Assembly: GCF_000019905.1 (NCBI RefSeq)
Contig: NC_010556.1
Location: 2,878,001 to 2,942,000 of the forward strand
From: Exiguobacterium artemiae 255-15
Lineage (GTDB): Bacteria > Bacillota > Bacilli > Exiguobacteriales > Exiguobacteriaceae
Length of the DNA: 64,000 bases
Direction: 5' to 3'
Shown: positions 43,034 through 52,869 of the stretch, one piece after another
Numbering within the stretch: the stretch's first letter is position 1
How the letters are laid out: the number at the start of each line of letters is the position of its first letter
Position numbers and translations under genes: made by a program
Notes under the pieces: model-generated
What the model saw: the letters and a program-made list of their open reading frames with translations, nothing else
Told to the model about the DNA's origin: nothing
Database searches by the model: none

Positions 43034-44617
43034 TTAAAATGCCCCTCGGGCAATACTTTGGGTGAGCCACTTTCTCAGATTTACTGCCATAAGGATGAAG
43101 CCAAGCTCACGTTTCACCTTTGCTTTTCCTCTTACGGAAAAACGAGTGAAACGCAAATTAGCCTTCAGATTCCCAAAAACTGGTTCTACGTCTATCTTAC
43201 GTTTCGCGTAGATTTTCCCGGTTTTTTGATCTGAAAGCAGGTCCTTTACCTGTTCCTTTTGCTCTTCCCACGAAACGTTTACTCGGACTTGGCGATGACG
43301 ACCCTTCTCTGCCTTGGTACAGAGGGATCGAAGCGGGCAGTCATCACAACTCTCACTTTCGTACACCTTGAAATCGCGGGTAAAACCATATCGATCCGTT
43401 CTCTTAGACATGTAACGGAACGTCACGTTCTGCCCGTTCGGGCATACAAAGTGATCGGTCGTTTCATCGTAGGACCAGTTGACGAGATTAAAAGGATCAT
43501 CACGCCATTTTCGCGTCTTCTCTTTTTGAAACATCGTATAGGGAACGAGCGGAATGCGCCCTCGGCGCATCAGAATCTCCTGATAATTTTCTTGGCTTCC
43601 ATAGCCGGCGTCCGCAACGATATGTTTCGGTAAAGTAAGATACGAGGAAACCTCATCTAAAAATGGGATTAACGTGCGGGCATCGGTCGGATTGGGATAG
43701 ACATCATAAGCGAGGGTATATTGACCTTCGGTCGCAATCTGCACGTTGTACCCCGGCTTGAGTTGTCCATTTTGCATATGATCTTCCTTCATCCGCATAA
43801 ACGTCGCATCCGTATCCGTTTTCGAATAGCTGTTCCGTCCATCGAACGTTTCCTTTTGGACGGCATACTTCCTTTTTCTTTCCACGAACTCAGCGAACTT
43901 TTTTCGGAAAAGATGGGGTTGCTTTCGTTCGGAACGAAGCCGTTTTCTCTCCTGCGTATCTGAACTTGCCTCGATTTCTTGATTGATAGAAGCGATTCGT
44001 CCCTCCAAAACATCACCGATGTGCTCGAGTTCAGGAAGGGTCAGTTCGTCTGGACTTTCTCGTTCAATCTCCGGTAAGATTTCTTGTGCGACGAGTTCTT
44101 CATAGAGAAGATTAGACTTTTCAACGAGCGACGCACTATATCGCTCGACGGATTTTCGCCAGACGAACGTATATCGATTCGCATTCGCTTCTAGTTTCGT
44201 ACCATCAATGAAGATCGCTTCTTCCTTAATTTCTCCCATCTCGACGAGATGGCAACGGAAGGTGACGAACGCCTGCTTAAGGATAGGTGTGACTGCCGGG
44301 TGCACTCGAAAGCGATTGATAGTACGATAGCTCGGTTCATTCCCTTGAGCGAGCCACATCATACGCAGGCTGTCTTGAAGGAGTCCTTCGATCTTCCGAC
44401 CAGAGAAGACCGATTGCGTATAGGCGCATAAAATGATCTTCATCATCATGCGTGGATGATAGGCGGGGCAGCCTGTCGTTCGAGTAAAAGGTTCAAAGGC
44501 ATCGTCGGGAATGGACTCGACAAGATGATGAACGGCGAATGCGATATCGTTTTCTTGAAGACGAATTTCTAAATCTAAAGGTAGAACCAGCTGGTTCATG
44601 GTATAATTTTTAAACAT
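43034..44617 (-). CDS. IS1182-family transposase
   Basis: A 527-residue DDE transposase. It has an N-terminal DUF772-type domain (TGCPAYHPRMMMKIILCAYTQ), first catalytic Asp in AIFIDGTKLEANANRYTF, second in IVADAGYGSQENYQ, a zinc-finger-like cysteine cluster (ESCDDCPLRSLC), and a Glu in IDVEPVFGNLKANLRFTRF near the C terminus. The length and motifs are complete, so the element is probably still active or recently so. The start has GGAGG seven bases upstream. Confidence 0.94.
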   Translation of the reverse strand: MFKNYTMNQLVLPLDLEIRLQENDIAFAVHHLVESIPDDAFEPFTRTTGCPAYHPRMMMKIILCAYTQSVFSGRKIEGLLQDSLRMMWLAQGNEPSYRTINRFRVHPAVTPILKQAFVTFRCHLVEMGEIKEEAIFIDGTKLEANANRYTFVWRKSVERYSASLVEKSNLLYEELVAQEILPEIERESPDELTLPELEHIGDVLEGRIASINQEIEASSDTQERKRLRSERKQPHLFRKKFAEFVERKRKYAVQKETFDGRNSYSKTDTDATFMRMKEDHMQNGQLKPGYNVQIATEGQYTLAYDVYPNPTDARTLIPFLDEVSSYLTLPKHIVADAGYGSQENYQEILMRRGRIPLVPYTMFQKEKTRKWRDDPFNLVNWSYDETTDHFVCPNGQNVTFRYMSKRTDRYGFTRDFKVYESESCDDCPLRSLCTKAEKGRHRQVRVNVSWEEQKEQVKDLLSDQKTGKIYAKRKIDVEPVFGNLKANLRFTRFSVRGKAKVKRELGFILMAVNLRKWLTQSIARGAF

Positions 44618-44709
44618 AAGGACACCTCCGATAGTTATGGTTTGGTCACTTTAACTTTATCAGAGGCAGTCCTTATTTGTTTACTTAAAATCGGTTTTTC
44701 ATCATAGAA

Positions 44710-44746
44710 GAAGGCCCTTGAAACGAAAAACGTTTCGAGGGCCTTC
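44710..44746. terminator. hairpin inside the right end of the IS
   Basis: GAAGGCCCTTGAAACG pairs with CGTTTCGAGGGCCTTC (one G-U) around AAAAA. It lies upstream of the transposase start and would block transcription entering from outside. Confidence 0.85.
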
Positions 44747-44838
44747 TCATTTATAAAACTGAGTTATGTCCCAGCCTCTTTTTCTGTCATTCCTTATTTT
44801 TTTCTGTCACTTAACTATTCAGTCCGGGTATTAAGTAC

Positions 44839-44853
44839 TATATTCAGAAAATT
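44839..44853. promoter_or_regulatory. CodY box upstream of the neutral protease gene
   Basis: TATATTCAGAAAATT matches AATTTTCWGAAAATT at 13 of 15 positions. It overlaps -10-like sequences (TACTAT at 44836-44841), 83 bases before the start. No clear -35 was found. Confidence 0.6.
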
Positions 44854-44902
44854 CTAATTAATACGAACGGCTTATTCTCGTTTCATCCTTTCTTTGGCAT
44901 AG

Positions 44903-46471
<1,569 letters not shown>

Positions 46472-46496
46472 GAAAACTTCCTCCCAAGGATTTTCG

Positions 46497-46530
46497 ACCT
46501 CCTGAGTCCATGACTCGGGAGGTTTTTTTT
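46497..46530 (+). terminator. terminator of npr
   Basis: ACCTCCTGAGTC / GACTCGGGAGGT hairpin followed by T8. Confidence 0.92.
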
Positions 46531-46533
46531 ACG

Positions 46534-46566
46534 AAAAAAAACGATCTGTCAAAAACAGACCGTTCC
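46534..46566 (-). terminator. terminator of the SH3-domain gene
   Basis: ACGGTCTG / CAGATCGT hairpin (one G-U) followed on the minus strand by T7. It sits back to back with the npr terminator. Confidence 0.85.
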
Positions 46567-46569
46567 GGT

Positions 46570-47436
46570 TTATTTCCCTGAGTCACGCGCGAGACGAAGT
46601 CGCGTTGATCCATTGTCCGGGAAAGCTTTCAATTGTAATTTCTCACCCTGGTACCATGTACCGTAACTCGTTTCAACGACAGGTTCCCCTAAAGCCGACA
46701 GACCGGAGGCTGATGCATTCGTCCAGTCGATCGCTTCGACGATTCCGTCGGATACGACAAGCAGATAACCCGCATTTGAGAAGTGATACGTGTTGACGGC
46801 ATCTTTTTGCGTATTCCCGAGCTTACCGTACTTCGCTTCGAATTTTTCGAGCGGCTGCCCGAGGTATTGTTCCGGCTTCTCGATTGGTTGATTGGCAACG
46901 ACTTGTGATAATGTCTCAAGCAATGTCTTGTCTTTGACGGACGACGGAACATCCATCCGGACATCTGTTTCCGGAATATAACCTTCGACAGCATCACTCA
47001 ATTTCAAGTGAACCATCCCGTTCTCCACATCTAAAATTTCATAGACATCCCCTAAATCAGCTTTATAGATAACGCTACTCCGATTGGCATCCTGATAGAC
47101 ATCCGCAAAAGGACGCGTGACCCATGCAGCTTGGCTGATTTCTGGTTGATCCGTCTTTTTCTTGGCTTTCTTCTCTTTTTTCTTTTGCTCAGCCGACGCT
47201 GATTTTTTCGTATCTTTCGCTTCTTTCTCTTGTTCGCCTCCGGTCGTTTTCGGTGACTCGACGGTCGACGTCGCTTGGCTGGCATCATTCGTCGACACCA
47301 TATAACCCCATCCGCCGACAATCAGGACAGTCGCCAAAATACCGCCCAACGCAACGCTCCGGCGATTCCGCTTCTGCTTCCGGCGTTCTTTCCGGGATAA
47401 CCGTTCTTGTTCTTTCTGTTGTTCATTTTGACTCAT
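46570..47436 (-). CDS. membrane-anchored SH3-like domain protein
   Basis: A 288-residue protein. It has a basic cytoplasmic N terminus (KERRKQKRNRR), one membrane helix (about 28-47), a highly charged Lys/Glu linker (about 60-95), an SH3-like segment (about 100-160; AWVTRPFADVYQDANRSSVIYKADLGDVYEIL), and a C-terminal domain of unknown type (about 190-285; YLGQPLEKFEAKYGKLG). The topology puts the domains outside the cell, so a role at the cell wall is likely, but no enzyme motif is seen. The start has GGAGG eight bases upstream. Confidence 0.8.
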   Translation of the reverse strand: MSQNEQQKEQERLSRKERRKQKRNRRSVALGGILATVLIVGGWGYMVSTNDASQATSTVESPKTTGGEQEKEAKDTKKSASAEQKKKEKKAKKKTDQPEISQAAWVTRPFADVYQDANRSSVIYKADLGDVYEILDVENGMVHLKLSDAVEGYIPETDVRMDVPSSVKDKTLLETLSQVVANQPIEKPEQYLGQPLEKFEAKYGKLGNTQKDAVNTYHFSNAGYLLVVSDGIVEAIDWTNASASGLSALGEPVVETSYGTWYQGEKLQLKAFPDNGSTRLRLARDSGK

Positions 47437-47507
47437 CTATTGTTCCTCCTGAATTGACCTAGACACTTTTTTAATCACTATACCACCGAATGCTGTGCCG
47501 GCAGTGG

Positions 47508-48491
47508 TTAAATTTCGATGACAGTTCTGCCTTGATGGGTTCCGTCAAGAAGTGACGCGACGACGTTTGAAATCTCACTCAGGCTTTTTGTATCGACCCA
47601 CTCTTGAATCGGCAGTTTCCAGTCATTCGCCAGTTGATGCCACAGACGCACCCGTTCAGCAATCGGAAGTTGAACAGCATCAATCCCGATCAACCGAACC
47701 CCCCGTAAGATAAACGGATACACCGTCAACGTCATCTCGGCGCCTCCGACATTCCCGCATGTCGTAACCAGTCCACCGTATTGAACAGAGCGAATGACGG
47801 AGGCAAGCAACGGTCCTCCGACCGTATCGATGATGCCGGCATATATACCTTTTTTCAATGGACGGGCCGTCTCATCCAAAAACGATTGCCGGGATAAGAC
47901 TTCTGTCACGCCTTCCTGTTTCAACCGATCGACTTCCGCTTCTTTGCCGGTGACGGCATGGACGACGAATCCCAGTTTCAGCAGAAGCGCAACGGCAATG
48001 CTGCCGACACCCCCGGTCGCACCGGTCACGAGAACCGGTCCGTCCTCCGGCTTGACCCGTTGCAAAAGTTCGTCGACGGATTGAGCAGCCGTTAATCCTG
48101 CTGTACCATAAGCCATTGCTTCAAAGGTCGTGAATCCGTCCGGCAATGGTGTGATCCAGTCTCCCGGAACGCGTATGTACTCTTGAAAACCACCGGACGT
48201 ATTCATTCCAAAATCGAACCCGTTGACGACAACCGCTTCGCCTTCTTGAAATCGCGGATCAGTTGACGCGACGACATGCCCTGCTGCATCCACTCCCGGT
48301 GTATGCGGATATTCTTTCGTCACTCCCCGGTTGCCCGTAACCGACAGCGCATCCTTATAATTGATGCAGGAATAGTCGACGCGGATCATGACATCTCCTT
48401 CGGGCAAGTCGGCAATGTGCTTCGTTTCCAGTGCTCCCGTAAATTCCTCGTCCTGTTCCCGAACGACGAATGCTTTAAATGTCTCTTTCAT
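47508..48491 (-). CDS. MDR-family quinone oxidoreductase (YhdH/YhfP type)
   Basis: A 327-residue NADPH-dependent medium-chain reductase lacking the zinc ligands of alcohol dehydrogenases. YhdH/AcuI-type signatures are visible: CINYKDALSVTG, PGVDAAGHVV, and the nucleotide-binding GATGGVGSIAVALL. Relatives reduce quinones or acryloyl-CoA. ATG at 48491 has GGAGG 8 bases upstream; a longer in-frame extension overlaps a terminator and is not coding. Confidence 0.9.
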   Translation of the reverse strand: MKETFKAFVVREQDEEFTGALETKHIADLPEGDVMIRVDYSCINYKDALSVTGNRGVTKEYPHTPGVDAAGHVVASTDPRFQEGEAVVVNGFDFGMNTSGGFQEYIRVPGDWITPLPDGFTTFEAMAYGTAGLTAAQSVDELLQRVKPEDGPVLVTGATGGVGSIAVALLLKLGFVVHAVTGKEAEVDRLKQEGVTEVLSRQSFLDETARPLKKGIYAGIIDTVGGPLLASVIRSVQYGGLVTTCGNVGGAEMTLTVYPFILRGVRLIGIDAVQLPIAERVRLWHQLANDWKLPIQEWVDTKSLSEISNVVASLLDGTHQGRTVIEI

Positions 48492-48576
48492 CTTCCAGTC
48501 CTCCTTCATGAATGACTTCCAGTAAGTTATACCCAAACACTGTCCCGGGCATACCTGTTCTGATCGGATCGCCATG

Positions 48577-48613
48577 AAAAAAACCGCGAATGCCGAAGCA
48601 TTCACGGTTTTTG
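48577..48613 (-). terminator. terminator between the DIP1984-type gene and the MDR gene
   Basis: AAAACCGTGAATGC / GCATTCGCGGTTTT-type stem with T7 on the minus strand. A second, T-less perfect hairpin (48746-48757 with 48765-48776) abuts the stop of the upstream gene and may protect its mRNA. The rest of the 285-base gap shows nothing clear. Confidence 0.8.
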
Positions 48614-48776
48614 GCGTCTGACGAAAGGAAACTGGTTTTCCGCAGGTAGTCACGAGTGACAGGTAAACATGTCATCGGTCAGTGGTCATAGGTGTGCCGT
48701 GGCCGTCGTAATTCCCGATTGGAAGAGGTTTGTGTCAAAGCGCCGTCCTTGATCAGGAGTCTCACCTGATCAAGGA

Positions 48777-49283
48777 TCACATATAACGTGTCCCGTCAAA
48801 ATCAATCTCCGTCCGGTAATTGGCGGCGTTGATCGCATTGGAAATCCGGTGTGCCGACCGCTCGATTTCCTGCGCTTTAATCCGATACGCATCCGGATCG
48901 TACAGGGCATGCCGAATGACCGTCGTTCCTTCAAATCCGTATTGGAATTCACGTTTCGGACGGGCCGCAAGTTCTTGGAACTGTGTTGCCTTTGCCCGAA
49001 GTTGCGTTGCCAATTCAATCGCTTCGACGAGAGGCATTTCACCTTCCGTCGTCTCGATCATGGTCGACAAATTCGCTGCGTACACTAACCGATCGAGTGT
49101 CCGCATATCCCGTCGGACTTCATCCATCGCTGACTCGACATCCGGCAGCGTGCGTTCCTGAGCGGTCGGCAAAGCCTCACCTTTTTCGAGATCCACAAAC
49201 GCAATCCGGTCTACTTCCTCGACCAGCTGTTCGAGTTGCTTCCGTAAGATACTTTTTAGCTTCACAGCATCTGCTAAGTACAT
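48777..49283 (-). CDS. DIP1984 family protein
   Basis: A 168-residue, mainly helical soluble protein that matches the DIP1984 (septicolysin-named) family in pattern: an N-terminal LADAVKLKSILRKQLEQL coiled helix, MPLVEAIELATQLRAKATQFQELA in the middle, and a C-terminal NAINAANYRTEIDFDG. The biochemical role is unknown. It is a single gene between a membrane-protein gene and a T-less hairpin. Confidence 0.7.
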   Translation of the reverse strand: MYLADAVKLKSILRKQLEQLVEEVDRIAFVDLEKGEALPTAQERTLPDVESAMDEVRRDMRTLDRLVYAANLSTMIETTEGEMPLVEAIELATQLRAKATQFQELAARPKREFQYGFEGTTVIRHALYDPDAYRIKAQEIERSAHRISNAINAANYRTEIDFDGTRYM

Positions 49284-49348
49284 CTCTTCAGTCCCCCATT
49301 TCTTGATACCGTTCTTCTAACCAGTACGCCTTACCGGTCGGAAAAGTT

Positions 49349-50107
49349 TCACTTCAATTGTCCGAGATAGGCGGAAAAGTCTTGCTCAATGTCGGTCAGT
49401 ACCGTTTTTGTCATCTCAGACGATCGATTCGGATCATAGCGGACCGTCTCGTACAGCTGTTGCAATTCAGGCGACGGCTGAAAACCGATCCGGGCAAACC
49501 ATTCCCGGAACGACTCCGTTTCCCGGCGTTTCAGTTTTTGCGGGAGATGACGGTTGAACAGGACGACCTGTTGCCGGACCTGTTCAACCGGTAATGGCGG
49601 CAGTTCGTCTTTTGGTTCCGTTTCTCCCAGGCGTTTTTTTATTCGAACCGAACGTGGTACTAACTCGTTTTCAGTATTGTCCCATTTCTTTCGTTTTCGG
49701 AAACGCCGAACAATCAGAAATAGTCCGGTCAAACCGGCGAGACTAATCGCGATCAATAGATAGGGAAAGCCACTTTCGCCTTCTTTGCCTTCGCCTTTTG
49801 AAAACGAATGAAATCCAAGTGAAATGAATTTTTCTTTTCGTGGTTCCCCCCCACCATCACCTTTTTCATCCGTCTCATATCCATATTTAACTTGTCCGGG
49901 CGGTAATTCTTTTTTCTTAAATAAGTATGACCACCAAAACGTCAATGGTTCAGATTCACAGTTGCTTACACAACTCGGCTGACCGCCACCTGGAAACACT
50001 TCGACCTTTTGCACAGCACTGTACCCTGCCTCAGCCAACGGTTTTATGATGCCAAGTCCTAAAATGACCACACCTATCAAAATAAGCAATCGACTTCGAA
50101 AGCGCAT
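49349..50107 (-). CDS. membrane protein with DUF4129-like C-terminal part
   Basis: A 252-residue protein with helices at about 8-26 and 114-134. The outer loop has two cysteines (PSCVSNCES). The cytoplasmic tail is basic and ends with RETESFREWFARIGFQPSPELQQLYETVRYDP, which resembles the DUF4129 pattern found in transglutaminase-linked membrane proteins. That match is only suggestive. GAGGTGAGG lies before the ATG. The function is unknown. Confidence 0.6.
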   Translation of the reverse strand: MRFRSRLLILIGVVILGLGIIKPLAEAGYSAVQKVEVFPGGGQPSCVSNCESEPLTFWWSYLFKKKELPPGQVKYGYETDEKGDGGGEPRKEKFISLGFHSFSKGEGKEGESGFPYLLIAISLAGLTGLFLIVRRFRKRKKWDNTENELVPRSVRIKKRLGETEPKDELPPLPVEQVRQQVVLFNRHLPQKLKRRETESFREWFARIGFQPSPELQQLYETVRYDPNRSSEMTKTVLTDIEQDFSAYLGQLK

Positions 50108-50192
50108 ATCCTCACCTCGTTAATGTCATTTTTATCCATTATATATGAGTCCGACCCTAATTATCGGAATTTTTTGTTTTTTAAAGAAAAGA

Positions 50193-50218
50193 GCTTGAAT
50201 CCGGAGTGGGACGGGAAA
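50193..50218 (+). promoter_or_regulatory. possible sigma-B promoter of the beta-helix gene
   Basis: GCTTGAA (50193-50199), 13 bases, GGGAAA (50213-50218), 35 bases before the start, resembles the GTTTAA / GGGTAT stress-promoter pattern. The match is weak. Confidence 0.35.
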
Positions 50219-50253
50219 AGGAAAGAAGTGATTTTTAGAGAGGGGTTTCAAGT

Positions 50254-51891
50254 ATGTTGAACTTAGATCATACACATGATCCATATCAAAACGGACAACT
50301 GATTGCAGAATATACCGAAACGAAATCAAATCAAGAGGCCGTCTTCCGGGCGGAGCAACTGATGAAAGACAGCTCATTCGTCGCGCCGCGCCGTACACCT
50401 CACCCGAGCCGGTATCTCCGGTCCTTGATTTCACCGCTCTTTTTGACGGATCGGGATAAACACATCCTTCCGTTGACGAAAGCGTTCGTCAGTGAACAAG
50501 ATGAAGTCCGGCCCAGCTGGTTCGGACGGCTGACGTATGAATTCGAGCAATTGATCAGTAACGTCGAAAAAGTCGATGTCAAAGACTATGGGGCGGTCGG
50601 TGACGGCGTGACCGACGATACGCTCGCTTTTAAGGAAGCACTCGCGGACGGGCACCGGCAAGTCCACGTTCCGGCCGGCACGTATCTGGTCCGCGGCATC
50701 CGCCTGCCGAGTTACACGATTTTGACCGGGGACGGAAAAGGACAGACAATTTTAAAACTGCATGACGCGGCACCGAAAGGACGCCGGTTGATTACGAATC
50801 AAAATTACTTACTCGGCAATCATCATCTGCTCGTTGAACGGATGACACTGGATTGGAACATCGAGCGGATCGGTAACGCCAAAAAAAGTAGCACGTGGGG
50901 CAATCATTCGAGTTGCTTGACCTATGCGCACGTGACGTACGGGTGGGTCTTTGACGTCGATGCGGTCAATCCGGGATTACACTGCTTTGATATTTCAACT
51001 CCGTACTACAACTATAACGGTGACGGGGCACGGGCCAATCTCAGCAGTTCGTTCATCTGGTTCGACGGTCTGACCGGATCCGGATTTGGTGATGACGGGA
51101 TTACGACCCATCACAGTGACCATCTGTTCATCTCGAACTGTTTCATGCATGATCCGAGCGGACGCGCCCATGCGGCCGGCTTCTCGAACTCAAACGGGAT
51201 TGAGATCGATGACGGTTCCCGGGATGTCTGGTTATTTAACAATGCGACGACCCGCTGCTTCGGCGGTCTTGAAATCAAGGCGCACGCGACGTCATCTGCC
51301 GCATCGACCGTTAAAATCGTCGGGCATCTGTCTGTCGATGATCACCGGTCATTTAACTTCCGTCATATCGGTCATCATCAAGCAACGGATCCGACGTCCC
51401 AAACGGCATACAACATCATTGCGACCCGGCTGATTGCCCAGACACCGCTGTATACGCCGCTGTATCAAAACTCGAAGCCGCGTGCTCTTATCGTCTCTGC
51501 CTATCGAAATGTCGTCATTCACGATTTCACGGTGCTCGGTGATCCGTATTATGATTATCAGGAACAGCCGATGATCGGGATTCAATACAAAGCCCGAAAC
51601 GTCACATTGAGTCAGGTCAAGATGAGCGGCTTCCGTCAGGCGAAAACGGATATCCAGGTCTTCGGCGGAGACAACCGGGCAGAAGACGTCCGGCTGATTG
51701 ATGTCCGGATTGAAGATTCAGCCAAACACGGCATCACGATTGGTCCGAACATCGAACACGTCCGGTTGACAAATGTCGCCATTAAGGGCGATGGAACAGT
51801 CGGTCTGAACGCCAAGTCTGAGCCGGAACTGGAACGGTTTATTGCGACCGGCTACAAAGTACCGGTCCGGACACACGCTACATTAAGTTGA
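50254..51891 (+). CDS. pectate-lyase-superfamily beta-helix protein
   Basis: A 545-residue protein with a right-handed parallel beta-helix. The entry motif VKDYGAVGDGVTDDTLAFKEAL (about 109-130) is that of pectate-lyase-3/GH28-like proteins and phage tailspikes. Repeated strands follow (GDDGITTHHSDHLFISNCFMHD, NGIEIDDGSRDVWLFNN, HGITIGPNIEHVRLTN). No signal peptide was found, and about 100 residues precede the helix. Candidates are polysaccharide lyase, glycosidase or epimerase; the substrate is unknown. It has AGAGGGG upstream and a terminator after it. Confidence 0.85.
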   Translation: MLNLDHTHDPYQNGQLIAEYTETKSNQEAVFRAEQLMKDSSFVAPRRTPHPSRYLRSLISPLFLTDRDKHILPLTKAFVSEQDEVRPSWFGRLTYEFEQLISNVEKVDVKDYGAVGDGVTDDTLAFKEALADGHRQVHVPAGTYLVRGIRLPSYTILTGDGKGQTILKLHDAAPKGRRLITNQNYLLGNHHLLVERMTLDWNIERIGNAKKSSTWGNHSSCLTYAHVTYGWVFDVDAVNPGLHCFDISTPYYNYNGDGARANLSSSFIWFDGLTGSGFGDDGITTHHSDHLFISNCFMHDPSGRAHAAGFSNSNGIEIDDGSRDVWLFNNATTRCFGGLEIKAHATSSAASTVKIVGHLSVDDHRSFNFRHIGHHQATDPTSQTAYNIIATRLIAQTPLYTPLYQNSKPRALIVSAYRNVVIHDFTVLGDPYYDYQEQPMIGIQYKARNVTLSQVKMSGFRQAKTDIQVFGGDNRAEDVRLIDVRIEDSAKHGITIGPNIEHVRLTNVAIKGDGTVGLNAKSEPELERFIATGYKVPVRTHATLS

Positions 51892-51896
51892 TTCAC

Positions 51897-51937
51897 GAAA
51901 ATAAGGCTGCTTCGACTCGTGTCGAAACAGCCTTATT
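51897..51937. terminator. bidirectional terminator between the beta-helix and DUF1028 genes
   Basis: AAATAAGGCTG / CAGCCTTATTT with an inner TTCGAC/GTCGAA stem. Confidence 0.9.
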
Positions 51938-52759
51938 TCATTGTGCCCGTAAATAGGCGAGGACCCGCGTATCAATCGACCGATCCGTCTGTTCCCGCAT
52001 CTCGAAGTTTTCCGTATGCAGATACGTCCGGAACGCTTCTGCAAACGAACCGCGGTATCCGAGTTCAAGCAGCTTATCCATCAACTCCGATTCGAGCGCA
52101 TCATCAATCGGTTTAATTTCTTCCGGCTTACTTGGTTGTAAATAGAGTGTATGCAACTGATAAATCCGCTCCAGTTCCTGAATCGGACTCGCATGATCAT
52201 CGACACGCAAATCAATGTACCGGTCATTAAAACCACCGTAACCGCCGCCTTCTTTGACGACTAACAATGCTGCAGACTGCATGCCCCGTGAATCTCCGCC
52301 TGCTGCCTGACCGGCCGCAAGTGCCCGAAGCAACCGTTCTGCCAGTGGTCCTTCTGTCGTCTCAAACACACGCGCCATTTCCTTGACCGTATTGCCGTCG
52401 ACGAGAATATTCCCTTGTGCCGCAAAGTGTTTTCCAGCGATGCCGCCGGCCCAATCATTACAGCCTTCTCCCGTGAACGTCGCACTTTTCCCCGATGCAT
52501 CCACGATACCAACTTGACGGTCCGCCCGTCCTTCGTCCGCTTCCGTTAACCGTTTTAAGACTTCGTCCGCCGACTTACCTTCTTCAATCATCCGCAACCC
52601 CTCCGGACCATATGTCGTATTGGCAAACGACTGAGTCGCAATCACTCCGACACCGGCTTTCGCAAACGGTACGGCACTGCCGACTGCTAAAAATTTGGAC
52701 TGAACCGCTACACCCCAAGCCTGTTCTTTTTCACAATACCCAACGATTGAATATGTCAT
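51938..52759 (-). CDS. DUF1028 (Ntn-hydrolase-like) protein
   Basis: A 273-residue protein of the DUF1028 family, which adopts an Ntn-hydrolase-like fold. Conserved segments include the start MTYSIVGY, WGVAVQSKFLAVGSAVPFAKAGVGVIATQ, TGEGCNDWAGG and GGDSRGMQSAALLV. The amidase-type activity is inferred from the fold; the substrate is unknown. ATG at 52759 is chosen because homologues start there and AGGGGG lies 11 bases upstream. It follows a YfcC-type carrier gene, so it may process what that carrier imports. Confidence 0.88.
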   Translation of the reverse strand: MTYSIVGYCEKEQAWGVAVQSKFLAVGSAVPFAKAGVGVIATQSFANTTYGPEGLRMIEEGKSADEVLKRLTEADEGRADRQVGIVDASGKSATFTGEGCNDWAGGIAGKHFAAQGNILVDGNTVKEMARVFETTEGPLAERLLRALAAGQAAGGDSRGMQSAALLVVKEGGGYGGFNDRYIDLRVDDHASPIQELERIYQLHTLYLQPSKPEEIKPIDDALESELMDKLLELGYRGSFAEAFRTYLHTENFEMREQTDRSIDTRVLAYLRAQ

Positions 52760-52826
52760 CTGTCTAAAATCCCCCTCGATTGTCATACGTATCCGTTCGT
52801 CGTAGGAATTCCCGTTTCCTGCATGT

Positions 52827-52862
52827 GAAAAACCTTCCGTTCATTTCGAACGAAAGGTTTGG
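52827..52862 (-). terminator. terminator after the YfcC-type carrier gene
   Basis: AAACCTTTCGTTC / GAACGGAAGGTTT-type stem (one mismatch) followed by T on the minus strand. It lies between the carrier and DUF1028 genes, so DUF1028 may be partly independent. Confidence 0.8.
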
Positions 52863-52869
52863 GATGTAC

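Larger units (their letters stand above)
42941..44780. mobile_element. complete IS1182-family insertion sequence
   Basis: An 1840-bp element bounded by terminal inverted repeats: GAGGCTGGGACATAACT at the left (42943-42959) and its exact complement at the right (44762-44778), extended by AA/TT to 19 bp. It holds one intact transposase gene on the minus strand. Both ends carry strong hairpins (42976-43022 and 44710-44746). No clear target-site duplication could be seen. Confidence 0.92.

Noticed and set aside
48492-48653. 54-residue N-terminal extension of the MDR reductase
   Set aside because: It runs through a clear terminator, and the internal ATG with GGAGG at 48491 matches the family start.
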